A stretch of DNA of 8,492 bases, taken from Planctomycetota bacterium (GTDB lineage Bacteria > Planctomycetota > SZUA-567). The notes beneath the pieces are model-generated. The model was not told the DNA's origin. It worked only from the letters and a program-made list of their open reading frames with translations, and did not search any database. Shown in pieces: positions 1-5,928 of the stretch (position 1 is its first letter; every line of letters begins with the position of its first letter). Location: NCBI GenBank assembly GCA_020861125.1, contig JAJBSZ010000195.1, forward strand, positions 1 through 8,492, given 5' to 3'. Both the position numbers and the translations under genes were made by a program.

Positions 1-201
1 GCATTGGGCATCATCATGGTCATCAATACCTCCATCGGCATGATCACGCCGCCCATGGCTGTCAACCTCTTCGTAGCCAGCGGCATCTCGGGCGTGTCCA
101 TTCCGCGCATTACCCAGCGCATCCTGCCGTACTTCTTCCTGCTGATCGGCCTGATACTTCTCTTCACTTTCGTGCCGGGGATCATCACCCTCTTCGCCTA
201 G
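1..201 (+). CDS. dctM: TRAP transporter large permease, DctM type (3' end only)
   Basis: Only the last 66 residues are present; the gene begins left of the window and is read in frame 1 to a TAG at 199-201. The fragment holds the TRAP large-permease C-terminal signature: a Gly-Met-Ile-Thr-Pro-Pro stretch followed by an Asn-Leu-Phe-Val-Ala segment, then a short hydrophilic loop and a final hydrophobic helix ending Ile-Thr-Leu-Phe-Ala. In this family the large permease is the inner-membrane subunit that imports organic acids or similar solutes with Na+ or H+, together with a small permease (DctQ) and a periplasmic binding protein (DctP). Those partners would lie to the left and are not visible. 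Substrate cannot be told from this fragment. The first in-frame TTG at position 4 is an internal codon, not a start. The gene converges on the radical SAM gene to its right, with a hairpin between them. Confidence 0.85.
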   Translation, partial: ALGIIMVINTSIGMITPPMAVNLFVASGISGVSIPRITQRILPYFFLLIGLILLFTFVPGIITLFA

Positions 202-226
202 ACTGCGGTGGGCGGTAGTAACGAAA

Positions 227-250
227 CGGGGCGCTCGCCCGAGCGCCCCG
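227..250. terminator. Hairpin between convergent genes, probable bidirectional terminator
   Basis: A perfect inverted repeat has two 11-bp GC-rich arms (227-237 and 240-250; core GGGGCGCTCG / CGAGCGCCCC) around a 2-base centre, so the folded loop would take in a few arm bases. It starts 26 bp after the dctM-type stop and ends 27 bp before the stop of the opposing radical SAM gene. Read on the minus strand the stem is followed by TTTCGTTACT. On the plus strand it is followed by a poorer tract (CGATTTCACCG). Position and symmetry fit a terminator serving both genes, more convincing for minus-strand transcripts. Neither side has a full T run, so efficiency is uncertain. Confidence 0.7.
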
Positions 251-276
251 CGATTTCACCGTTATTGTGTGGTCCG

Positions 277-2133
277 TCAACCCGCCGTACCCGCCGGGAA
301 GGAACAGCCGGCGATGCCGCACCCGGCGCAGTGGCCGGGGGCGCAGGCCGGGGTATGCATTTCCCGCCTCGCTGTTTCCAGTTCCCGCTCCAGAAAATCC
401 TTGGAAACCCCGCTGTCGATATGATCCCAGGGCAGGATCGCGTCTACGGCGATCTCGCGGGTGGCGATGGCGATCGGATCCAGGCCGTGCTCCTGAAACG
501 CTTCGTTCCACAAACCGGGCCGAAAGTGTTCGCTCCAGGCGTCGAGGCGGGCGCCTTTGCGCCAGGCGGAAAGGATTACCTTCCCGAGCCGCCGGTCACC
601 CCGGGCGATAACCGCTTCCAACAGGGACGTCGACACGTCGTGGCCGTGGTAGGCGACCCGTTTCCGGTTGACGCGGGCGGCCAGAAGCCGCTGCCGTTCC
701 GCCCAGATATCCGGGTGGGCGGCGCCGCACCATTGAAAGGCGGTGTAGGGCTTGGGGACAAAATTACTGGCCGATAGATGTACCGCCGGCCGGCCGCCGC
801 CCTTGCCGCTCCGCCGCCTGGCCACCGCGTCGGCCAAGTCGGCGATAGCAACGACATCCGCCTCCGTCTCCGTGGGCAGGCCGATCATGAAATACAATTT
901 AATTTGACGCCAGTTGCGTCGGAATGCCTCTTCGGCGGCAGCCAGGAGGTCATCATTGGTGACGTGTTTGTTGATTACCCGCCGCAGCCGGTCGCTGCCC
1001 GCTTCCGGTGCCACCGTAAGTCCTGACTTCCGCACCGAGGCGAAGCGGGCGGGGATGCCGGACAGGGCGTGATCGACGCGGAGGCTGGGCAGTGACAGGC
1101 TGACTCCGGCCGGCGCCAATTCACCGTCCAGCAAGCCGACCAGCGAATCGAAGGCGGAATAGTTGGAGGTGCTGAGACTAAGAAGCCCCACTTCGTCGTA
1201 GCCGGTGGCGGCGAGACAGGCATGGGCGGCGGCGCGCAGCGTTTCCGGATCCCGCTCCCGGAGCGGCCGGGTGGTGTAGCCGGCCTGGCAGAAACGGCAG
1301 CCGTTGGGACAGCCGCGCATGATCTCCAGCACCGCCCGCTCGTGCACCGTCTCGTGGATGGGCACCACCGGCCGGGTAACCTGCGGCACGGCGTTGAGGT
1401 CGGCCACCACCCGCCGCCGAACCGGCAGCGGCGCTTCCGGAACGAGGGGAGCCGTCACCACCGTGTCGCCGCCGGAACTGGTGGCGGTTTGGTACAGCGC
1501 GGGGGCATAGGATCCGGGAACGGCGCGGGCGATGGCCCGGATCACCGCTGCCCGGTTGTCGGCGGTGATCGGCAGGGCCATCGCGACGATGGCAAGGAGT
1601 TCCGGCAGCGCTTCCTCGCCCTCTCCGATACAAAAGATGTCGATGAAGTCGGACAGGGGCTCTGGGTTGAGGCTGGCAGCGCCGCCGGCGATCACGAGCG
1701 GTGCGGCGCTCCTCTCCCGTTGGAAACGGGTCAGCGGTATGCCGCCCAAATCCAGCATGGTGAGGACCGATGTGGCGGCCAATTCGTAACAGAGGGAAAA
1801 GCCGACCACCTGGCAGTCGGCCAGCGGCGTCGCCGTCTCCAGGGTGGTCAATGGCAGCCCGCGGTCCCGCAGGGCCGCCTCCATGTCCGGGAAGGGTGCG
1901 AACACCCGCTCCGCCGCCACCCCGTCCATGGCGTTGGCGACCTCGTAGAGGATGCGCAGGCCGTGGTGGCTCATACCGACGGCATAGACGTCGGCGAACG
2001 CCAGAGCGAGGCGCAGTCGGGCGTCCGGTTTGACAATCTGGTTCGGCTCGCCGCCGACATACTGCCCCGGGCCGGCCACCCGCGACAGCGCCGGCGCCAG
2101 CCGGGCAAGGGAACTGGTAATTGCGTCGGACAT
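277..2133 (-). CDS. TIGR03960-type radical SAM protein with B12-binding-like N-terminal domain
   Basis: 618 residues. The N-terminal part (about 25-200) matches my recollection of the uncharacterised TIGR03960 family: a QYVGGE motif, the GMSHHGL segment near 53-59, an AERVFAPFPDME segment near 75-86, GFSLCYEL near 111-118 and IGEGEE near 169-174. This region resembles a cobalamin-binding fold. The radical SAM cluster motif CX3CX2C is C275, C279, C282, in the context RGCPNGCRFC. The tail has four more cysteines (C597, C602, C605, C610) that could hold metal. Family function is unknown; members are often fused to or beside a DUF2344 protein, but none is visible here. The start is the ATG at 2133 because family similarity begins just after it. 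The open frame runs 44 codons further, to 2265, but that would overlap the 5' end of the divergent rlmN. The Shine-Dalgarno sequence is poor (GGATA). Family assignment is confident; the activity is not known. Confidence 0.88.
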   Translation of the reverse strand: MSDAITSSLARLAPALSRVAGPGQYVGGEPNQIVKPDARLRLALAFADVYAVGMSHHGLRILYEVANAMDGVAAERVFAPFPDMEAALRDRGLPLTTLETATPLADCQVVGFSLCYELAATSVLTMLDLGGIPLTRFQRERSAAPLVIAGGAASLNPEPLSDFIDIFCIGEGEEALPELLAIVAMALPITADNRAAVIRAIARAVPGSYAPALYQTATSSGGDTVVTAPLVPEAPLPVRRRVVADLNAVPQVTRPVVPIHETVHERAVLEIMRGCPNGCRFCQAGYTTRPLRERDPETLRAAAHACLAATGYDEVGLLSLSTSNYSAFDSLVGLLDGELAPAGVSLSLPSLRVDHALSGIPARFASVRKSGLTVAPEAGSDRLRRVINKHVTNDDLLAAAEEAFRRNWRQIKLYFMIGLPTETEADVVAIADLADAVARRRSGKGGGRPAVHLSASNFVPKPYTAFQWCGAAHPDIWAERQRLLAARVNRKRVAYHGHDVSTSLLEAVIARGDRRLGKVILSAWRKGARLDAWSEHFRPGLWNEAFQEHGLDPIAIATREIAVDAILPWDHIDSGVSKDFLERELETARREMHTPACAPGHCAGCGIAGCSFPAGTAG

Positions 2134-2222
2134 GAAGTATCCATATGGTAACAGACAAAGTACACGGCAACGGTCGGCGATCCGGCCCAGCGCCGGCAAC
2201 GTCCACCTTGCAAGGAAACCGT
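2134..2222. promoter_or_regulatory. Divergent intergenic region between the TIGR03960-type gene and rlmN
   Basis: These 89 bp separate two start codons pointing away from each other and should hold or adjoin promoters for both. The best plus-strand candidate is weak: TTGCGT at 2121-2126 (inside the opposite gene), a 17-bp spacer, then TATGGT at 2144-2149. I found no convincing minus-strand promoter. A clear Shine-Dalgarno AAGGA at 2212-2216 lies 6 nt before the rlmN ATG and fixes that start. No operator-like palindrome stands out. Confidence 0.35.
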
Positions 2223-3305
2223 ATGCACCACTGGCTGGAGGCGGATCGGCCCACCCTACAGGCATTTCTGGCCCACCACGGGCAGCCGGCTTACCGGTGC
2301 GATCAGCTCGTGGACTGGCTCCACCGCCAGCGGGTGGACGATACCGCCGCCATGCGCAACCTGCCGCGCGCCCTCCGTGACGCTCTCGACCGCCAGGGGC
2401 GAATCCGCCTCCTGACCGAACGAACCCGGCGGGACGCCGCCGACGGCCTTACCGCCAAATGGCTTTTCGCCGCCCCTTCGGGCTCCGGCCCGCCCGACCT
2501 GCTGGAAAGCGTCCTCATCATTGAAAGGGAACGGCGGCGGCGCACCGCCTGCGTGTCGTCGATGATCGGCTGTCCCCTCGACTGCGCCTTCTGCGCTACC
2601 GGCCGCCACGGGTTTGTTCGCAACCTGACGGCCGGCGAAATTATCGAACAGGCCTACCGCATCGACGCCTGGACCCGAACCCAGGGATCCGGCCACGGGA
2701 TAACCCACGTGGTGTTCATGGGCATGGGCGAACCGCTCCTCAATCTGGAGCCGGTTCTCCGGGCGGCGGCGGTATTGACCGATGCCGCCGGCCTTGGATT
2801 GTCTCGGCGCCACCTGACCATTTCCACCGCCGGCGTCCCGGACGGCATCCGGCGGCTGGCCGCAGCCGGCGGCGGTTACCGGTTGGCCGTCTCGTTACAC
2901 GCACCGACCCAGCGCCTCCGGGAACGCATCATGCCCGCCGCCCGCCGCTGGCCCCTCGAGGCGTTGTTTCCTGCCATCGACGAATTTTCCCGCACCGCCT
3001 CCCGTGACGTCACCTATGAATACTGCCTCATCGACGGCGTCAACGCCGCACCGTCCCAGGCGCGGGAACTCGCCGCCCTGTTGCGCGGGCGGCGCGGCAA
3101 GGTCAATCTCATTCCCCTGAATCCGGTGCCCGGGGTCCGCTTCCAACCGCCCGGCTCCCGGACCGTCAGAGCCTTTCAGGACATCCTGCAGGCAGAGGGC
3201 ATCGCCGCCACCCTCCGCACCGAAAAGGGCGCCGGCATCGACGCTGCCTGCGGTCAGCTCCGGGCGGACGCGGGTGCGCCCGGCACCGGCGGCGGCACCG
3301 CCTAG
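2223..3305 (+). CDS. rlmN: 23S rRNA (adenine2503-C2)/tRNA (adenine37-C2) methyltransferase RlmN
   Basis: 360 residues, slightly shorter than E. coli RlmN. This cytoplasmic radical SAM enzyme makes 2-methyladenosine at A2503 of 23S rRNA and at A37 of some tRNAs. It uses two S-adenosylmethionines, one as radical source and one as methyl donor by way of a methylated cysteine. All key residues are visible: the cluster motif C117, C121, C124 (GCPLDCAFCATG); C110, seven residues earlier, equivalent to the cysteine that resolves the RNA adduct; the FMGMGEP motif at 165-171; SLHAP near 224-228; and the methyl-carrying cysteine C343 in the C-terminal AACGQL motif. The ATG at 2223 is chosen over the in-frame ATG at 2145 because AAGGA lies 6 nt upstream and because the extra 26 residues look non-homologous. 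The C-terminal Gly/Ala tail is low complexity. Its TAG overlaps the opposing gene's stop. Confidence 0.96.
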   Translation: MHHWLEADRPTLQAFLAHHGQPAYRCDQLVDWLHRQRVDDTAAMRNLPRALRDALDRQGRIRLLTERTRRDAADGLTAKWLFAAPSGSGPPDLLESVLIIERERRRRTACVSSMIGCPLDCAFCATGRHGFVRNLTAGEIIEQAYRIDAWTRTQGSGHGITHVVFMGMGEPLLNLEPVLRAAAVLTDAAGLGLSRRHLTISTAGVPDGIRRLAAAGGGYRLAVSLHAPTQRLRERIMPAARRWPLEALFPAIDEFSRTASRDVTYEYCLIDGVNAAPSQARELAALLRGRRGKVNLIPLNPVPGVRFQPPGSRTVRAFQDILQAEGIAATLRTEKGAGIDAACGQLRADAGAPGTGGGTA

Positions 3306-4216
3306 AAGTGCAGGGTGTCGCAGTGCCGGCAGAGGTCGAGGGCATCACGGCCCGCCAGAACCCGATTCCGGAGGTCGACGTAGGCGGACCCCCACCAGGC
3401 CTCGGCCAGGCTTTCCCGACGCAGATCCCCCAGCGTCATTTTTCCCACGGCATCGTTGCAGCACAGGCTGAGTTTGCCGTCCGGCCGCACCACCACCTGC
3501 CGCGACGGCAGGAGACAGCCGACCGGGAGGGTCTGCGGCAGGATATCCTGTTTGTTGGGCGACTGCCCGCCGCGGCTGGTCATCAGCTCCTGACGATAGC
3601 GCATCACCACCTTGGTTTTGCGGTACAGCGCCGGATCCGCTTCGATGACCCGGTTCAGGTCTTCTATGTGCGGCGCCAGGCGGAAATCGTCACAGTAGTT
3701 GTTAATGGTGAAGTCGTCGACCAGCGGCGCCAGCGTCTGGAACAGCTCACGGGTCAGCAACAGGCCGTTGGTGTAGATAAAAATCTTTGCCCGGGGCAAC
3801 ATCTCCCGGGCATGGGCGATGAAGTCGACGATGCGGGTATCGAGGAGCGGCTCGTTGTTGGAATACGGATACACCACGCCCTGGTAGTCGAGATCCCGAA
3901 GCTGGCCGATGATGGAACGGAACAGATCTTCCGGCATCCGGGCGGCCGGACGCGGATCGAGGTGGCGGTTGACGGGACAGAAACCGCACTCGCCATTGCA
4001 GCGGTTGACCGTTTCAATCTCGATATGGCTGAACAACGGATGGCGGCCGTCCCGCCGTAGGCATTCCTCCAGCTCCGCCCGCCGCCGCGTGACAATGCCC
4101 TGAAGCTTCCGCACCTTGCGCGGCAGGGAGGCCCGTTTGAGCAACCTGGCGCCGGGCAACACGCCGTAAAGCCGGTAGAGGAGCCGCCGCCCAAGGTTGT
4201 ATTTGTTCACCAGCAT
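3302..4216 (-). CDS. Radical SAM protein with short SPASM/twitch-type auxiliary-cluster domain (paralogue A)
   Basis: 304 residues, last gene of the glycosyltransferase operon. Residues 1-60 are very basic and helix-rich, with no signal peptide. The radical SAM core starts near 64 and carries CX3CX2C at C73, C77, C80 (NRCNGECGFC). The C-terminal domain has C234, then VRPDGKLSLCC with C252 and C253, then C296 and C299 (CRHC), ending five residues later. C234-X12-G-X4-C252 fits the opening SPASM pattern, but the final CX5CX3C part is missing, so one auxiliary [4Fe-4S] cluster (C234, C252, C296, C299) is more likely than two. SPASM and twitch enzymes modify peptides, sugars or cyclitols; substrate is unknown here. 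Location after two glycosyltransferases suggests a glycan or its precursor. The ATG at 4216 lies 6 nt after the stop of paralogue B, which it matches end to end without gaps. Its TAG stop overlaps that of rlmN. Confidence 0.9.
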   Translation of the reverse strand: MLVNKYNLGRRLLYRLYGVLPGARLLKRASLPRKVRKLQGIVTRRRAELEECLRRDGRHPLFSHIEIETVNRCNGECGFCPVNRHLDPRPAARMPEDLFRSIIGQLRDLDYQGVVYPYSNNEPLLDTRIVDFIAHAREMLPRAKIFIYTNGLLLTRELFQTLAPLVDDFTINNYCDDFRLAPHIEDLNRVIEADPALYRKTKVVMRYRQELMTSRGGQSPNKQDILPQTLPVGCLLPSRQVVVRPDGKLSLCCNDAVGKMTLGDLRRESLAEAWWGSAYVDLRNRVLAGRDALDLCRHCDTLHF

Positions 4217-4222
4217 CGCAGG

Positions 4223-5137
4223 TCAGTCTCCCAGGGTATCGCAATGGCGGCAGAGGGCGAAAGCGTCCCGGCTTTCCAGGAGCCGTCGGCGGGCGTCTTC
4301 GTATACTTCGCCGTACCAGGCCTCGAGGACGCTCTGCTGGGTGAGATCGCCCAGGGTGACGACGCCCACGGCATCGTTGCAGCACAGGCTCAGTTTGCCG
4401 TCCGGGCGGACGATAAGCTGGCTGGCCGGATAGGTGCAGCCGACCGGCAAGGTCCGGAGACGCGGCCCCGGTTTGTTGGGGGCCTGTCCGCCCCGGCTGG
4501 ACATGATTTCCCGGCGGTACCGCACCACAATGTGGGTTTTCCGCCACCACTCCGGACGGCTTTCGGCCAGCCGGAGGATTTCCTGGTTTTCCGGGGTGAG
4601 GGCGAAATCATCGCAGTAGTTGTTGACGTACAGAAGATCCAGGTTGTCGATGAGAGCCTGGTAGCGTTCCGGGGTAAGGAGGGTGCCGTTGGTGGACAGC
4701 ATCAGCCGGCAGCCGGGTACTGCGCGCCGGGCGTGTTCGGTGAACCGCTCGATGCGATCATCCAGCAGGCTTTCGTTATTGGAATAGAGGCAGAGTTCGC
4801 CCCGGTAGTCCAGAGCGCCCAACTGTTCCATGATCGCCGTGAACAGGTCGTCCGTCATCCGGGTGGCGCGGCGGGGATCGAGGTGGCGGTTGACCGGACA
4901 AAAGCCGCACTCGCCGTTGCAGCGGTTGAAGGTTTCAATCTCCACATGGTCGAACAGGGGCGGCCGGCCGTCGCGGTGCCGGGCCTCCTGAATACCGGCG
5001 CGACGCGCCTCGAGACGTCGGGCGAAACTGCGGACGCGCAAGGGATGAAACAGGCCCTTGATGCGGCGCACGGGCGGCACCGCTTCGTACAGGCGGCAGA
5101 GGCAGCGTTTGACCAGGCCGTACTTGTTCCGGTACAT
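4223..5137 (-). CDS. Radical SAM protein with short SPASM/twitch-type auxiliary-cluster domain (paralogue B)
   Basis: 304 residues, exactly the length of the downstream paralogue, and about 55% identical to it by hand count (168 of 304 positions) with no gaps. The cluster cysteines C73, C77, C80 and the C-terminal C234, C252, C253, C296, C299 fall at identical positions. C175 in the shared NNYCDDF block (172-178) is also kept. Conservation is highest at 71-89 around the radical SAM motif and at 243-258 around the auxiliary-cluster cysteines. It is lowest in the basic N-terminal 60 residues and at 131-170. The family is radical SAM; the reaction and substrate are unknown and are inferred from context to involve the surface glycan. 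The ATG at 5137 shares one base with the stop of the preceding glycosyltransferase (TGATG), with GGGGAA as Shine-Dalgarno 5 nt upstream. The frame stays open to 5455, but that part only shadows the glycosyltransferase gene. Confidence 0.9.
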   Translation of the reverse strand: MYRNKYGLVKRCLCRLYEAVPPVRRIKGLFHPLRVRSFARRLEARRAGIQEARHRDGRPPLFDHVEIETFNRCNGECGFCPVNRHLDPRRATRMTDDLFTAIMEQLGALDYRGELCLYSNNESLLDDRIERFTEHARRAVPGCRLMLSTNGTLLTPERYQALIDNLDLLYVNNYCDDFALTPENQEILRLAESRPEWWRKTHIVVRYRREIMSSRGGQAPNKPGPRLRTLPVGCTYPASQLIVRPDGKLSLCCNDAVGVVTLGDLTQQSVLEAWYGEVYEDARRRLLESRDAFALCRHCDTLGD

Positions 5138-5928
5138 CAGGATTCCCCGAGATGCAGGTTGATGCCGCGCTGGCAGCGGGAGGCGCCGCTGTCGACAGTT
5201 GCCGCCAGAAGTTCGTCGTTTTTCTCCAGCCGATCGCGGGAGCGGGGCGGATGGTAGAGGTGACAGCCGAGGCCGGCGAAACGGAGGTTGCGCCGCCGCA
5301 AGCCGGCATTGATGAGCCGGGTAACGAATTCGGAATCTTCGCGCCCCCAGCCGACGAAATCCTCGTTGAAGCCGTTGACCCGCAAGAGGTCCTCGCGCCA
5401 CAGGCCGAAGTTGCACAGGTGGATGCCGCGGATGCCGGTGACCGGCTTTTTCCATAAGGAGGACAGGAAGCGGGAATGGATCACGTTCTTACGGTTGGAG
5501 ACGCCCGGCGCCAGCGGACCGGGCCAGCCCGTTTCGCCCTGAATAATCCGCTGGCTGGCTGCTTCGTCCAGAATGGCTCGGGAGGCCTGAACGAAGAACC
5601 CCGGTGTGGCTGCCGCCAGGTGATCGGCGACGAATTCGGGATGCAGGTAGATGTCATCGTCCATGATCACGACATAGTCCCCGCTCGCCACCGCGGCGGC
5701 GCGGTTGCGCATCCGGCCAACCCGATAGCCGTCGTGCTCCAGCCATTCGTGGCGCACCGGCAGCCCCGCATCGGCAAACCGGCGGATAACCGCTGCCGTC
5801 TCCGGCCCGGAACCGTCGTCGCCGATGACCACCTCGTCCGGCAGCCGCGTTTGCCGCTGGACGCTGCCGAGAACAGTGGCCAGGGCGTCCGGCCGCTCGT
5901 AGGTGACGATGATCAAAGAGAACCGCAT
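5137..5928 (-). CDS. Family 2 glycosyltransferase with galactosyltransferase-like C-terminal motif
   Basis: 263 residues. It starts with the GT-A fold opening FSLIIVTYERPDAL (residues 3-16). The nucleotide-binding Asp pair is in GDDGS (36-40) and the metal-binding DXD motif is MDDD (89-92). Residues 170-205 (a CNFGLWRED segment, then GFNEDFVGWGRED) match the pattern seen in the galactosyltransferase-type C-terminal domain and in bacterial polysaccharide synthases, where the GWG-x-ED stretch contributes to acceptor binding and catalysis. There is no transmembrane segment, so it probably acts at the cytoplasmic face of the inner membrane on a nucleotide-sugar donor. Sugar and linkage cannot be told. 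Translation is probably coupled at both ends: its ATG directly follows the TAA of the GT9 gene (TAAATG) with a strong GGGAGGGG Shine-Dalgarno, and its TGA overlaps the start of the radical SAM paralogue B gene. Confidence 0.9.
   Translation of the reverse strand: MRFSLIIVTYERPDALATVLGSVQRQTRLPDEVVIGDDGSGPETAAVIRRFADAGLPVRHEWLEHDGYRVGRMRNRAAAVASGDYVVIMDDDIYLHPEFVADHLAAATPGFFVQASRAILDEAASQRIIQGETGWPGPLAPGVSNRKNVIHSRFLSSLWKKPVTGIRGIHLCNFGLWREDLLRVNGFNEDFVGWGREDSEFVTRLINAGLRRRNLRFAGLGCHLYHPPRSRDRLEKNDELLAATVDSGASRCQRGINLHLGES

Noticed and set aside
1222..2151. Plus-strand open frame of 309 codons
   Set aside because: Antisense to the TIGR03960-type gene, with a compositionally biased translation and no recognisable domain.
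1178..2254. Minus-strand open frame of 358 codons in another frame of the TIGR03960-type gene
   Set aside because: Low-complexity Arg/Gly/Pro/Ala translation with no domain. The 662-codon frame holds all the family motifs.
2134..2265. N-terminal extension of the TIGR03960-type protein by 44 residues
   Set aside because: It overlaps the start and ribosome-binding site of the divergent rlmN. Family similarity begins after the ATG at 2133.
3268..3301. GC-rich small hairpins at the 3' end of rlmN as a terminator
   Set aside because: Stems are only about 5 bp, lie within coding sequence and lack a T tract on either strand.
4244..5257. Plus-strand open frame of 337 codons
   Set aside because: Antisense shadow of radical SAM paralogue B; no motif and no Shine-Dalgarno of note. 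A matching shadow lies opposite paralogue A at 3308-4060, as expected when both come from homologous sequence.
5138..5455. N-terminal extension of radical SAM paralogue B by 106 residues
   Set aside because: It lies inside the GT2 coding sequence in another frame. Paralogue A has no counterpart and matches B exactly from the ATG at 5137.
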